NCBI GenBank assembly: GCA_037127315.1
Contig: JBBBDQ010000227.1
Coordinates: forward strand, 243,501 to 307,500
Direction: 5' to 3'
From: Ascarosepion bandense
Taxonomy: Eukaryota; Mollusca; Cephalopoda; Sepiida; Sepiidae
Length of the DNA: 64,000 nt
The translations under genes and the position numbers were made by a program. Shown here piece after piece: positions 42,095 through 52,692 of the stretch. The notes under the pieces were generated by a model. It was not told the origin of the DNA. It worked only from the letters and a program-made list of their open reading frames with translations, and did no database searches. Each line of letters opens with the position of its first letter. Positions within the stretch are counted from its first letter, which is position 1.

Positions 42095-43385
42095 GTTTAT
42101 ATTCTCAATAGCTAAATCTACTGCTAAGAAGGTTGGGTCGCTGTGCCGTGCCAGGAAGTTTTTTATAGTGAGAATCCATCTTTCACATTTATAAATCAAC
42201 CATTCGTCTGTTCACTGAATGCTGTTGCCATATCTGGTCGGGTGCTCGTGTTGTGCCTCTCGGGATTCTCGACAAAATCCAAAGGAGGATTTGCAGTGTA
42301 GTCGATCCCGATTTGGCAGCTCGACTTCAGTCACTTTCTCACCGACGGGATGTGGCTTTCCTCTGTCTTTTCCAAAAGAATCACCGGCGGGATGTGGCTT
42401 TCCTCTGTCTTTTCCAAAAGAATCACCGGCGGGATGTGGCTTTCCTCTGTCTTTTCCAAAAGAATCACCGACGGGATGTGGCTTTCCTCTGTCTTTTCCA
42501 AAAGAATCACCGGCGGGATGTGGCTTTCCTCTGTCTTTTCCAAAAGAATCACCGACGGGATGTGGCTTTCCTCTGTCTTTTCGAAAAGAATCAACGGCGG
42601 GATGTGGCTTTCCTCTGTCTTTTCCAAAAGAATCACCGACGGGATGTGGCTTTCCTCTGTCTTTTCCAAAAGAATCACCGGCGGGATGTGGCTTTCCTCT
42701 GTCTTTTCCAAAAGAATCACCGGCGGGATGTGGCTTTCCTCTGTCTTTTCCAAAAGAATCACCGGCGGGATGTGGCTTTCCTCTGTCTTTTCCAAAAGAA
42801 TCACCGACGGGATGTGGCTTTCCTCAGTCTTTTCCAAAAGAATCACCGGCGGGATGTGGCTTTCCTCTGTCTTTTCCAAAAGAATCACCGACGGGATGTG
42901 GCTTTCCTCTGTCTTTTCCAAAAGAATCACCGGCGGGATGTGGCTTTCCTCTGTCTTTTCCAAAAGAATCACCGACGGGATGTGGCTTTCCTCTGTCTTT
43001 TCCAAAAGAATCACCGACGGGATGTGGCTTTCCTCTGTCTTTTCCAAAAAATGTTTTACGGCTTCTGCTCTGAGGAGATTCATTTTCTGGTACCCCACTC
43101 TCATGAATTTACACATACAACTTGATTGCCAACCAGGTCCCACCCTTTTACCATCAAAATAAGCAAGTTTAACAGCCACTTCTTCTTTATCAGTTTCTAC
43201 TTGCACTTCCCGCCAGTGGAACTCCCTTCTTCATGATTCTATCTCCTTGACCCCCCACCTCCCTCTTACCCTTTCTTCGGCATCAACCCTACCGATTTTT
43301 CTTTTCCCTCTACTCTTACTGTAACCCTCCGCGCACAATTGCTTGAGGGGTGGGTGGGTGAAATGATTATGAAAAAAAAAAAGAA
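42095..43385 (+). pseudogene. LINE-A fragment carrying a 42-bp tandem array
   Basis: Order: 'IAKSTAKKVGSLCRARKFF', 'SINHSSVHCMLLPYLVGCSC', then in frame PLGILDKIQRRICSVVDPDL, AARLQSLSHRRDVAFLCLF. This is followed by 17 copies of the 14-residue segment, then MFYGFCSEEIHFLVPHSHEF, out-of-frame 'TRLPTRSHPFTIKISKFNSHF', 'TSRQWNSLLHDSISLT' and a 3' UTR with 'cgcgcacaattgcttgaggg' and 'gtgaaatgattatg' + poly-A at 43371. A normal copy has a single HRRDVASLCLFYKYF at this place. Apart from the array, the structure equals other 5'-truncated LINE-A copies. Confidence 0.85.
42343..43050 (+). repeat. 42-bp minisatellite, 17 copies, inside LINE-A
   Basis: Unit starts 'cggcgggatgtggctttcct' and ends 'ctgtcttttccaaaagaatc'. 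The units are near-identical, the main variants being GAC/GGC at one codon and a few private changes (copy 6 cgaaaag, copy 12 cagtctt). Because 42 is a multiple of 3 and the unit lacks stops in several frames, three plus frames and one minus frame stay open for 270-291 codons. Confidence 0.97.
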
Positions 43386-43529
43386 GAATTTGCATGAATA
43401 AACGTTGCATTTTAATCATAATTTTTACAAGGTTTATGGAAAAAAAAACAATAGAAGACCAAACGTTGGCCAAAGTTTCTGTCCCCATTTGGTTAAAAAA
43501 AAAATAGCCTTATTGAGAAAAACAGCAGT

Positions 43530-43990
43530 AAATAGATATTTTTTTTTAATAATCTCACCACAATTAAGGCGATAATTCCACTAACACGCTGGGGGTGGGG
43601 GTGAAAAAGAATGAGATGACGTTAGTGAAGAAAAAAAGAACAGGGTTTAAGGAAGATAGAAGATAGCGAATGGTGTTATATTTAAATTTTTGAAAATTGT
43701 TGGTGACAGAAACCGGAAGTGAGTAATTACATGGCTGAGAAAAGAAAGTATTAGAATAAAACATATGGTTACACCTAGCTAGTTCGACAGTGAGATCTTG
43801 GTGCCAAGTTAACAGTACGCTTAAATGCAGAGCCCACCAGGACAATTGCCATGAAAATATTTGTAGAAAATACCATGTCACAGCGGTGGCAAAGTAGTTG
43901 AAATCAAGATGTAAGGTAAGGTCCGATAACATTACAGACCCTACCTTGGAGTTTATCAAGGATATAAAATAGGATCAAGAAACGAGATAT
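43530..43990 (-). pseudogene. LINE-A relic, facing the previous copy
   Basis: Minus strand: DKLQGRVCNVIGPYLTS (IRRRICNVIDPDLAAR), then degraded 'QDLTVELARCNHMFYSNTFF' and 'FQKFKYNT'. 3' end near 'cgccttaattgtggtgagatt' + A run (T8 at 43541). Together with 42095-43385 it makes a second convergent LINE-A pair. Confidence 0.7.
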
Positions 43991-44088
43991 GACAGCAATA
44001 TTAAATGCATAGAAATATGGTAGCTGACTAGAAAAAAAATATCTTGCACCATGAGTTGAACCAAAGTTCTTAGCAGTAGATCTAATCA

Positions 44089-44093
<5 letters not shown>

Positions 44094-44145
<52 letters not shown>
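44094..44145. repeat. (CA)n microsatellite
   Basis: About 52 bp of CA repeats. Confidence 0.97.
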
Positions 44146-44149
<4 letters not shown>

Positions 44150-44364
44150 ATTTATCCAACTTCACTTAACATGATACACAAAAAAGGCATCTACTAATAA
44201 TCAGAACTTGTTGCCGTATTAATGGCTTGCGAGATCATTGATCGATATAGATCATTTTTTAATATTGTGAGTGCAGAACGAAGTTAAGCAAACACAAGAT
44301 CCGTAACTTCAAAAAGAAAAGAAAAACATTTAATTTTCAAAAATCTCCTTTCTTGTGTTTCTGA

Positions 44365-44645
44365 ATAACCATTATTCGAGTAGACTCAACCCTTATGAGG
44401 GAAACTGAGTAGAAGCTGTTTGTAAGCCGAATTCACAAGTTATCGTGACTGAGCGTTTCAACGTACTGGTCTTGATCAAGACATAGAACACATCAAATAA
44501 TTTGCTACTTCCTAGATCGGCTATTATGATCGATGGAGTATAAAACACAGGTTTGCTCTTTGGATTGAGCAGGAGTGGCTAATAGGATTAAACTAAACAT
44601 TTTAGCAGACAGGTATGCTCAGAAAAGGGTATTAACTGGTCTTCT
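44365..44645 (+). repeat. SINE-3-like body, diverged
   Basis: 'cacaagttatcgtgactgag', 'ttgatca', 'cacaggtttgctctttggat' and 'gagtggctaataggatta' follow the order of 62930-63130. The tRNA-like head is not present. Confidence 0.45.
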
Positions 44646-45330
44646 TCATCAATACCGTTTACTTACCCAGACATTTAAATATAACACAAGGAAACATTTA
44701 AAATCAAACTTTATGTAATAAACAGATTATGAACCTACTGACTCAGATATATTCTAAGCGTAACGAGTAGTACCGCAGAAAATTCGTTGATCCAAGTTCA
44801 AAAGACCAAAACTAATTCCATTGACTTGGACTTATGCCTTTGGAATAGGCCCGAATCTATCTTCTAGCCGTAGATGAAACAGACTGGCATGTTTGGCTCT
44901 CTTGCTTTGGGTTGCCATCAATAATAGAAAAAAAATGAATCAAGTTTAAGTAGATGTGTTGCCTTTAAACTTTGATATGTTTGGAAGTTTAAACTCCGGA
45001 ACAATAAAACATGAGGTGGGTTTTCGGATAATTCTTGGCACAATGTGTACGATTTCCATTGTTAACAGTTTTTTAAAAAATGTCGATAGTTCTATCGACC
45101 CTTCAAGTACTATAATCGTAAGAGGAGCCTAGCGATTCAGCTCTGAACTGTTGGACTCACATACGTTGAGAAGCAAGCAAGACAAACAGATACGTTCTAA
45201 AAGTTGTGCTTCCTTTTAATTATGCTAGTTTGATGGTGGTACAGGTTGAACCTTCACAGCATATCTCCCTTTTACTATTATTCACCTAATATACGGTGTA
45301 AGGGCCATTAAACATAGGTGGTTGTTGTAT
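44646..45330. other. Unassigned region
   Basis: Nothing recognisable. It is the left flank of the 5'-truncated LINE-B. Confidence 0.35.
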
Positions 45331-45334
45331 GAGA

Positions 45335-45960
45335 GATAGTACATGTTGGAAGTACAGATTACGAGAAAAGATAAGAGTGATGGAAAGTGCGACACGGAGA
45401 TGCGAAGGCGAATTGGCATGGTAAAGGACGCGTTCCAGAAGAAGAGCAAAATACTAACACACAGGAATATCTCAATAGAAACGAAGAAAAGAGTGCTAGA
45501 CTGCTACGTGATGTCAGTTCTTCAATACGGCTGTGAATGCTGGACAATATCATCGAAAATGAGGACAAAACTGGAAGCGGCCGAAATGTGGTTCTACAGA
45601 AGGATGCTACGGATATCGTGGACTGAGCATACAAGCAACGACGAGGTGTTAGAAAGAATGGCAACAAAAAGGAAATTGATGCTGAGCATCAGAAAGAGAC
45701 AACTGAAGTTCCTGGGACATGCAATGAGGAAGGAGAGCCTGGAGAACCTGATACTGGCTGGACAGATAGAAGGAAGGAGAGACAGAGGAAGGCAGCGGAT
45801 AACATATTTGCAGGGCCTGATCAGGTGGATGTCGGAACGGGGGTTGCCAGGAGCAAACATACTAAGAGCCACAAGGGATAGGGAGATGTGGAGAGCCATG
45901 ATCGCCTACGTCCTGAAGGGACAGGGCACATAGAAGAAGAAGAAGAAGAAGAAGAAGAGT
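45335..45960 (+). pseudogene. LINE-B C-terminal region, intact 196-codon frame and 3' tail
   Basis: The best preserved LINE-B piece. The frame reads ETKKRVLDCYVMSVLQYGCE, CWTISSKMRTKLEAAEMWFY, RRMLRISWTEHTSNDEVLER, KRQLKFLGHAMRKESLENLI, LAGQIEGRRDRGRQRITYLQ, and ends ATRDREMWRAMIAYVLKGQG. A stop is followed by (GAA)n. This is the domain downstream of the RT core in endonuclease-RT LINEs, thought to contribute to template or target binding. There is no motif C, so the copy is 5'-truncated just after the palm. The ATG at 45343 lies inside the original ORF and is not a real start. The lack of any stop over 590 bp suggests a relatively recent insertion. Confidence 0.85.
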
Positions 45961-45999
45961 CGAATCTAGACTTGAAGAGGTTCAAATTGTGGTCGTGGA

Positions 46000-46115
46000 A
46001 AAACCCACTTGGAAGTCTGCTCCACAAAGAAACGGCTATTAGAAGATATTTGAGTGAAACTTCCTTCTTACTAACAGAATTCGGGATTTTAAAAAATGTT
46101 ACATTGGGTAGACTG
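46000..46115 (-). pseudogene. LINE-A-like C-terminal scrap
   Basis: Minus strand: VSLKYLLIAVSLWSRLPSGF and HDHNLNLFKSRF, matching the order W.SLP..CFPDSYNLQEFK..V. Confidence 0.5.
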
Positions 46116-46119
46116 GCAA

Positions 46120-46287
46120 AAATGTTATTAAAGAAGTGCGCACGGAGCACAGTTTTGCAATTCCTCCACGCGAAAAATGTTGCAGCCGTTGACATTTACC
46201 TAAACTTGCTGAAAATTTATGAGGAACAAACAGTGGATGTGAGCACGGTTAGACAGTGGGTAATGGAGCGCCTGGAAAATACATAGC
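46120..46287 (+). pseudogene. mariner-type transposase N-terminal helix-turn-helix fragment
   Basis: The frame encodes STVLQFLHAKNVAAVDIYLN, LLKIYEEQTVDVSTVRQWVM, then stops. This layout (a first helix ending in FL, then IY..LL..YGD.TVDVSTVRRWV) is that of the paired HTH DNA-binding region of mariner transposases. The D,D34D catalytic part is absent. Confidence 0.65.
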
Positions 46288-46439
46288 TGGTGGCAGTGTA
46301 AAGAAAAATTATTTTCTACATAAAAACTTGCTCTATCCAGCAATGCCATTATGTTTTCTCTATCTATACTTTCTTTCGTGGAAGTAAATAAAAGACCTTA
46401 TTTTCGGTTCATTTTATACTAATGTTTACCGAAAAAAAG

Positions 46440-46735
46440 GCCCAAGAACCTCTCGAGGTAGAGTGCTATTGTGTAGTGTTGTATGAGCCTAAGAAAAGGC
46501 TAGTAGTGAAGTTTATGTGGCAATACAAGAAAGATAACAATTAACCCTTAATTTAAAAAGGTCAAAGTTGTAGTGATTGGGTGAACAATCTACCCGGGAG
46601 TCTTTTCCACAAAGCAGCGGTTCTTGGGAAGGGGCTGTCTGAATGGAACATAATTCTTACTATTGGAATACGAAGAGAATAGAGATGATTCACTTTTGTG
46701 TACGCGATATGGTGGGACCTAGTTGTCAAGAAAAG
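46440..46735 (-). pseudogene. LINE-A-like relic
   Basis: Minus-strand remnants of 'ERCFVEKTPG' (RTSRLWNSLP) and 'SPNHYNFDLFKLRVN' (CFPDSYNLQEFKCNVN), similar in position to the 560-765 copy. Highly decayed. Confidence 0.45.
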
Positions 46736-46737
46736 GG

Positions 46738-47075
46738 GTGGTCACAGTTGTTCAAGCGAGCAGGCTAACTATTGCACTACATCGAGGTTACCCCAAAATC
46801 ACTATCTGTGCTTTTTAAGCGTTTCTTACATGTGAAACAAGACCGAAATTATGGGGCACCCGAAGTCACTATTTAGTCGTAAATGATCTAGCGAGACAAA
46901 CTTGATAACCATCATACTACTTCGAAGTGCCCAATCATTTTGTAAGCGTAGGTCAGGCGTCGCTCAAGGTGGAAAGTGTAGGGCACCCAGTGAGGACTGA
47001 AATCACCATTCGGTAGTATGTGATCTAGAGAGACAAGCTTGTTAACCATTACACTACGTCGAAGTGTGCAATCCT
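46738..47075 (-). mobile_element. Three SINE-2 heads in a row
   Basis: Minus-strand copies at about 46738-46795, 46840-46937 and 46950-47073, each with the 'acttcgatgtagtgtaatgg', 'ttaacaagcttgtctc' and (in two) B-box-like features. The last two include 'gtgaggactgaaatcacca'. They may be nested insertions or a tandem array. Confidence 0.6.
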
Positions 47076-47084
47076 CGAATCTTA

Positions 47085-47450
47085 TGTCCTTTTTCTTGAT
47101 TTTCGATTTACAAAAAATAAAAAATCGGAAAAAGTATATTTCCTATTTTGCTGTACCCCAGGACAGACTCCATTAACTGCTATTCCGTTCAAAAAGTTAA
47201 AGAGTAAAAATTAATTACCATTTGATACACGCAACGATTTAATTGTTTCAAAAACTAATAGTTTTTTTTTTATTTGGCTTTTTTATTTATTTTCTTCGCG
47301 TGCGGTCCCTTTGTTTTCTGTAATTCAATATGGCAACACTTGTCTTTTTAGTTGCAATAGTTGTAGTGCCGCTGAAACTGTTCATTAGACAAGGCTGATA
47401 AATCCTAGATAAATAAAAGTTAAACTTTTTTAAAATAATGATTTTCAAGA
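47085..47450. other. Unassigned AT-rich spacer
   Basis: Nothing recognisable. Confidence 0.35.
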
Positions 47451-47454
47451 TATG

Positions 47455-48240
47455 AGTGAAGTAGCAAATGTGACACAGCCGACATTTTGTAGAAATGGTG
47501 TGAGACAAAGATGTGTCTTCTTTCCAGATTTATTCGACGCTATTCTACGTGAACTGGAGATCGTACCAATAATTATTTTCGGTAGGCTTACTCTTAACAA
47601 TATAAGATACACAGATGACACTGTGTTGATAGACGACTCAAAATAAAACTACTGGACCTCCAAGACAGGAGAGAAACAAGACCCCCACCAAAAAAACAAA
47701 AACAAAAAAAACAAACTACCTATCAACAAAAAGAAAGAAAGTATGGTCATCAGCAGGGAAGCGTTTTTAACAGAGGATGGGAAATGCATCGCCGGTATTC
47801 GTACACAAATTGAACTATAGATCGAAAGAAGTATTCCAAAAGCTAAGCAAGTTACTGAGAAACGGAAAAATAATGTCTTTAAAAACAAAGAAAAGAGTAC
47901 TGGATTGCTATGCCATATAAATCTTCTTATATGGGAGTGAATGTTGAACAATCTCCTCACGGGTGAGGGAAAAAATGAACATGAGCAGTAAAAATGCAGT
48001 TCTAACAAAGGATTTTCATGGACAGAGCGAGTAACCAACAAGAAATTCTTAAAGGAAATGGCACCAGAAAGAATAATTTTACTGAGAATCAGGAAAAGAC
48101 AGCTGATACATTTCTTGGATACAAAATGAGAAAGTAAGGCTTGAAAAACTAAATATTGAGGGCAAAAGCGGTGGTGAATAGCAGCGTGCCATTTATCTGA
48201 CAAGCTTATGTAAGCGGATGGCGTAAAGAGTACGGAATTG
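47455..48240 (+). pseudogene. LINE-B RT fragment with motifs B and C, frameshifted
   Basis: Frame 1: NGVRQRCVFFPDLFDAILRE (RT motif B region, Q instead of the usual G..QG spacing) and NNIRYTDDTVLIDDS (motif C). A stop follows. Later frames carry 'SREAFLTEDGKCIAGIRTQI', 'SIPKAKQVTEKRKNNVFKNK', then 'CWTISSRVREKMNMSSKNAV' and 'RIRKRQLIHFLDTK'. The antisense 184-residue frame is a shadow. Insertions of (A)n-rich sequence near 47690-47720 disrupt it further. Confidence 0.75.
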
Positions 48241-48244
48241 TTAT

Positions 48245-48870
48245 GAGATGTCTGTTAATATGGCAGCGAGTGCTGGAGAATCCCATCAAAAAGGAAAGAC
48301 TTGGACAATCTCAACAAAAAGGAAAGACTTGGACAATAAAGGAAAGACTTGGACAATCTCAACAAAAACGAAAGACGTGGATAAGCAAATCAAAAACGAA
48401 AGACTTGAACCAACCGAAATATAGCACTACAGAAGGATGCTGAGGATACCATGGACTAAACATGTAAGCAGCGACGAGGTTCTGGAGAAGATGAAAACGA
48501 GATCAGGAAGAGACAGCTGAAGTTTCTGGGACATGTGCTGAGGAAGGAGGGTTTGGAGAATATGATAATCGCAGAACATTGGAAAGAGAGATAAGGGAAA
48601 GTAACGCATGACGTGCTTGATGAGCTTGAGCAAATGGATAGTAGAGCAAGTTTTGTGAGGAGTAACAAGAGAAATGGTGCTAAAAGCTACAAGGGATACA
48701 GAGATGTAGAAGGCCATGATCGCCTACGTCCTGAAGGGACACGGCACATAGAAAAAGAAAAAAGGGCGTCAATCTTAGCAAAGTGAGAAACACTGCTAAA
48801 AGCTGCAAGAGATAGGAAGTTGTGGAGAGCCATGATAACCTATGTCCTGAAGGGACGAAGTACATTTTAG
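48245..48870 (+). pseudogene. LINE-B C-terminal copy with internal tandem expansion and doubled 3' end
   Basis: Starts 'CECWRIPS', then the tandem repeat. It then reads in shifting frames: 'EI.HYRRMLRIPWTKHVSSD', 'EVLEKMKTRSGRDS', 'KFLGHVLRKEGLENMIIAEH', 'VLKATRDTEM', 'AMIAYVLKGHGT'. A second copy of the 3' terminus follows at 48790-48870 ('AKSCKR.EVVESHDNLCPEG'), so the last about 75 bp occur twice. Confidence 0.75.
48288..48415 (+). repeat. Tandem repeat of about 27 bp, 4-5 copies, inside LINE-B
   Basis: Units 'aaaggaaagacttggacaat' + 'ctcaac' start at about 48289, 48316, 48337, 48363 and 48391 with 21-28 bp spacing. They sit between the CWTIS and FYRRML segments. Confidence 0.9.
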
Positions 48871-48961
48871 AAGATATATAAAAAGGACATTTATGAACAA
48901 AAAGTTTTCCCTTCTCGTTTCAGCAGAGAAAACGGTACCCCAAGTATTACGACTTAAATGT

Positions 48962-49005
<44 letters not shown>

Positions 49006-49518
49006 AATATGTTATAATATCACTACAAAAGTAGTCATTTTATTTCGACAGTATCTGTGTTATCAAGTAATGAACCTCATCACTCATAAATATTATTCAC
49101 TCTACTTTGTATTGAGCACATTTTAAGAATAGTGTTTCTTTGGATACGGAATTTTATTCCATCCATACCTAACCTATACTAATATATATATATATATATA
49201 TATAAATAAATTTAAAAAATTCAAACAGGAAGTCTTTTTCTTTTTCATTCATTTTGTTGCAGAAGAAGCGATTTTCCTTGCGACCTCCTGATTCAGCAAA
49301 ATGAATTATCAATTCTTCTTCGTTATACCGCAAAAGTAAAATGTGATGCGATCGGTTTAAATGAGAGTCTCCAGAACACTTACATGTTTTGGCAAAGACA
49401 ATAATTACCCAGCCCTGCTAGGGTCCCAAAGTCGATTTTCGTTTAATGGGATGCTGCTATGTCGAAGACGGTGAGGTGATTTGTTTATTGGTATGAGCCT
49501 ACTAATTTAGTCTTGTAC
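48871..49518. other. Unassigned region with two (TA)n tracts
   Basis: (TA)n at about 48962-49000 and 49182-49204. The rest is unassigned. Confidence 0.6.
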
Positions 49519-49519
49519 G

Positions 49520-49748
49520 TTGCATTCACATACGCGCAAATAGCCTAGGGAAAAGTTTTAAGCCATCTTTTCACCTATGGTTTGAATAGAAGGACGGATT
49601 ATGTTCTATAGCCTTTGTCGGAAAACAGTCTACCGCAGAAAGAAATGGCGATCTACTAAAGAAAAATCTTCAGCCATATCATTCACGGATCAAAAGAGAC
49701 ATGATCGCCTCGTCGTGTATCACGTATATCACTTAACTAACTGACTGA
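49520..49748 (+). mobile_element. SINE-1 copy, 5'-truncated
   Basis: 'gcattcacatacgcgcaaat' to 'cacttaactaactgactgac'. Confidence 0.75.
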
Positions 49749-49859
49749 CCGACCAGATAGTTACATTTTATAAGCACTATTTTAGGATGCAGCTGTAAGG
49801 TAACGAATTGTAAGAGACAAAGTTCTATTTATAAATAAGTTTAGATATATCTATTAATT

Positions 49860-50600
49860 AAAAAAAATCGTTTAACTCTGAGCAGGGTGATAATGCCATT
49901 GGAACGCAGGGGGTTTACAGAGAGTGAAAGAAAAATTAAAATGAGGATAGGACAAAAAAAAATGAATGAGATTCAAGAAGACAGAAGATTTACGACATAC
50001 ATTGCATTTAATTCTTTTTTAAGATTGTAGTTATCAGGATGTGTATAGTGATGCAGTGGATATCGTGTCGAGACGAGAAATCAGAGAGCCGAGTTCGAAT
50101 TCCAGTTGAATTCGTTGTATTTACTTTCGCGAAAGTATCCTTGGGAAATGTATTAATCCGTCTTTTCCCTTCAGCTATGTGTCAAACAACAGGAGAGATT
50201 ATGTTCTATAGCCTTGGTTAGCAACCAGTCTACCGCAGAAAGTAATGGCAGCCTACTGCAAGAAAAGCTTCTGCCCAGTCAGTTATGTCTCTTTCGAGAT
50301 ATGATTGCCCAAGCGTGTATCACGTAACGGCACTTAAAAAGTTTCAACTGCCAAAAATAAATAAATAAATAACAGGTGTTATCTGACTGAGTTATCAGGG
50401 TAACACGAAATCGGGAGGGAATTCCTAAGGTGGGAAGAGCGAGAGAAAAAAAAAACTGTTAGAGTAGAAGTGACGGTTGAATCCAGTTAGTTCAACGGTA
50501 AAGTCGAGTACTAGGGGAAACGTCTCGTCAGATCAGTTACCGTGAAAATATTTGTAGAAAAGACAGAGGAAAGCCACGTTATGTGGGTCAGAAACTGAAT
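49860..50600 (-). pseudogene. LINE-A relic interrupted by a SINE-1
   Basis: The 3' end at 49860 ('ctgagcagggtgataatgcc', 'ggaacgcagggggttta') and the FKxNVxxxL region run to 50038. The sequence resumes at 50391-50600 with 'gggagggaattcctaaggtg' (W.SLP segment) and 'tagttcaacggtaaagtcg'. The two halves join perfectly if the SINE-1 and one copy of its target duplication are removed. Confidence 0.75.
50039..50390 (+). mobile_element. SINE-1 copy, full length, with a 10-bp target-site duplication
   Basis: The duplication AGTTATCAGG is found at 50029-50038 and 50391-50400. The head begins 'atgtgtatagtgatgcagtg'. The 3' part includes a (AAAT)n-like stretch (50357-50372) before 'tgttatctgactg'. This copy fixes both ends of the family. 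Confidence 0.85.
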
Positions 50601-51682
50601 TAGCTTGAGATTAATTACATTAAAAACGCATCTTTCTTTCACTCTTCATTTAGATTTTGGGGACAGGGGTGTTAACCTATCCTGTGCGTCACGAAGCAAT
50701 ACATTTCTGTTCTTTTTTTTTTTTTTTTTAAAGACAGCAAAAGAACAAATAAGAGGACAATTTATGCATTAAAACAACACAAATTCGAGAGGGCCGTAAA
50801 TTGTAAAGTATACAAATTAAAAGTATCAGATATCTCCGGGAGGCCCTGATCTGATGAGGATGTTAGTATTTTGAAATATTCTATCAGTATTTGGGCCATA
50901 ATATCTTAGATTAACATTTCTGACTGAGAAAGAGAGAAAAAAATCACCCAATGAAACACATTCACGACTTTAGTGATTTGGGACCTCACGGGGGCGGGGG
51001 ATTCACGCAATGGGTACAAATCACAGAACAGGAGGAAATAGAGTCAGATATTTTTGCTTGAAATGCACGCTGTGTCATTGATCGCGCAAAAGATAAAAAT
51101 CAATGCCAGCATATCTCTTAGTTGCTTACTATTGTCTTAAAATAAACATATTGCATTTTAGTAGCAATCGGCAGAGAAAATCTATGAAAAGATTATTTAA
51201 AATGTCGTAATAAAAGCAGCCTAATTTTAGTTAAAACGAAATCCTTAAAGGTCTACCTTTCAGAAAAAAATGTTTCTCTAGTGGAATTACGAGCTGCAGG
51301 GCAATGGAATTTGAAAAGATAAAGGGAAAAAAAATGTTCGATTTTTTTTTGGGAGATGAAAAGTGACGTTGACGGAACAGAAGAAAGCCATTCATAGTTT
51401 GAATTAAAGCTTTTTAGGTTATTTTTGGATATTTTTCTCTTTGATTTTATGAAGATAGAACGTGTAAAAAGTAGATAAAGCTATTTATGGTGCCTTGCTA
51501 GGGCACATATTTCTTTAAAAAGGTTAGTTTATATGCCATTTCAGCTGTGCCAAATTCACTTGCTCTATATCGTAACGTGACATTTAGGACAATATTCAGT
51601 CTATCGTTTACTGGCCATAACATTCTAGCCGTTAATGATTTCCGGATAGTTTATGTTATGTTGATTTTGATTTTTTTTATTC

Positions 51683-51717
<35 letters not shown>

Positions 51718-51800
51718 AGAATCGGCTAGTTGTGGAAAAACATTTTCTCCAAAATATCCTCATAGATGTCGGCTGTATTTCAGTATTTAAAATTGAACAC
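50601..51800. other. Unassigned region of about 1.2 kb
   Basis: Poly-T at 50709-50729 and 51685-51713. No recognisable gene, RNA or known repeat. Confidence 0.4.
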
Positions 51801-51804
51801 ACCC

Positions 51805-51935
51805 GTCACTATGGTTGATTGGTTGATTTTGTTTAGCGGCATATCAACTTCTATGGGTTTTTTCATGTTGAAATCTAAACGTTTAGTACGCAATTTCATG
51901 GCTTCAGCTACAGATAATTTTATACTTTCGTACTA
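51805..51935. repeat. Rep-D copy
   Basis: 'ggttgattttgtttagcggc', 'cgcaatttcatggcttcagc' + 'tacagata', collinear with 15235-15350. Confidence 0.55.
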
Positions 51936-51959
51936 TATTTTTAAAGATATATAGGTTGT

Positions 51960-52275
51960 AGATGATAAACTGTATTGTTGCTAACCTTTAAAAAATATAT
52001 TGTTGGTTATTTTACTATAAGCATGTACCGTTGCATACTTTATTATAAAATGTATTGTTTGATCTTTTTGCTATAAAAATGTATTTTTGGTAATTTTGTT
52101 GTGAAAATATTCTGCTGGTAATTTGATAAAAATGTGTTTATTTTTGTTTGGAGGTTTAGTATTTGCCCATATCTTGGACCCTAATAGGTGGTACCACCCC
52201 GAGTCACGGTGGACCTGGTAGCAGTTAAGAGGTGGCTCCATGCACCTCAAAATCCCCAATCTCTAGATCAGAGGC
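51960..52275 (-). repeat. Rep-C copy (minus) with AT tandem units
   Basis: Units like 'aaaatgtattgttggttatt' to 52130, then 'ggaccctaataggtggtacc' and 'gtggacctggtagcagttaa'. Same arrangement as 16446-17170. Confidence 0.55.
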
Positions 52276-52469
52276 ATTGCTGCCCCATGTAGTTTATCGT
52301 TATAATCAGAACAGCGTTCCTGCTGATGAGGATACGTAATGTAATATTGTTACAATTGGATTGGTCTGGTTTGGTAGCTGAAGTGGTTGCACGATCTTTG
52401 CAACAGTGATTTTGGAGGCCGAAAGACTCGTCTGTTTTGAGAGGAATTAAATTTAGCTTGATCCTAGGG

Positions 52470-52692
52470 AAATGGTGAGTGGGTAGAGGGTGGTCTTCAT
52501 TAACTATCATATACCTAGCTAATCACATTCACGACCCATTCGCTCTTAACAATTTCTCCATTTACCACAAAAACTCGTCCATCATCTTACAATCCGACAT
52601 ATACCACAATACCACATATTCACAGGGGAAACTAAAAAAGGGGAGTGTTAACAAACCCATGAGATAAAAATTTATTTATATGCAATAATTTT
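52470..52692 (+). repeat. Rep-G copy
   Basis: Collinear with 35905-36165: 'gggtagagggtggtcttcat', 'catatacctagctaatcaca', 'ttcacgacccattcgctc', 'taccacaataccacatattc'. Confidence 0.6.

Noticed and set aside
42219..43206. Four overlapping open frames of 270-291 codons that could be taken for a repeat-protein gene
   Set aside because: They are all products of the 42-bp array inside a truncated LINE-A. The flanking codons are LINE-A C-terminal sequence, and being open in opposite strands at once argues against selection.
45594..45899. Antisense open frames over the LINE-B ORF (and at 41191-41577, 47649-48203)
   Set aside because: They are shadows of the LINE-B coding strand.
50850..50890. CTGATGAGG as a further hammerhead core
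   Set aside because: No stem II/GAAA arrangement follows and no stem I partner is found.
52318..52345. CTGATGAGGATACG as a hammerhead core
   Set aside because: There is no GAAA core within reach and no complementary stem I.
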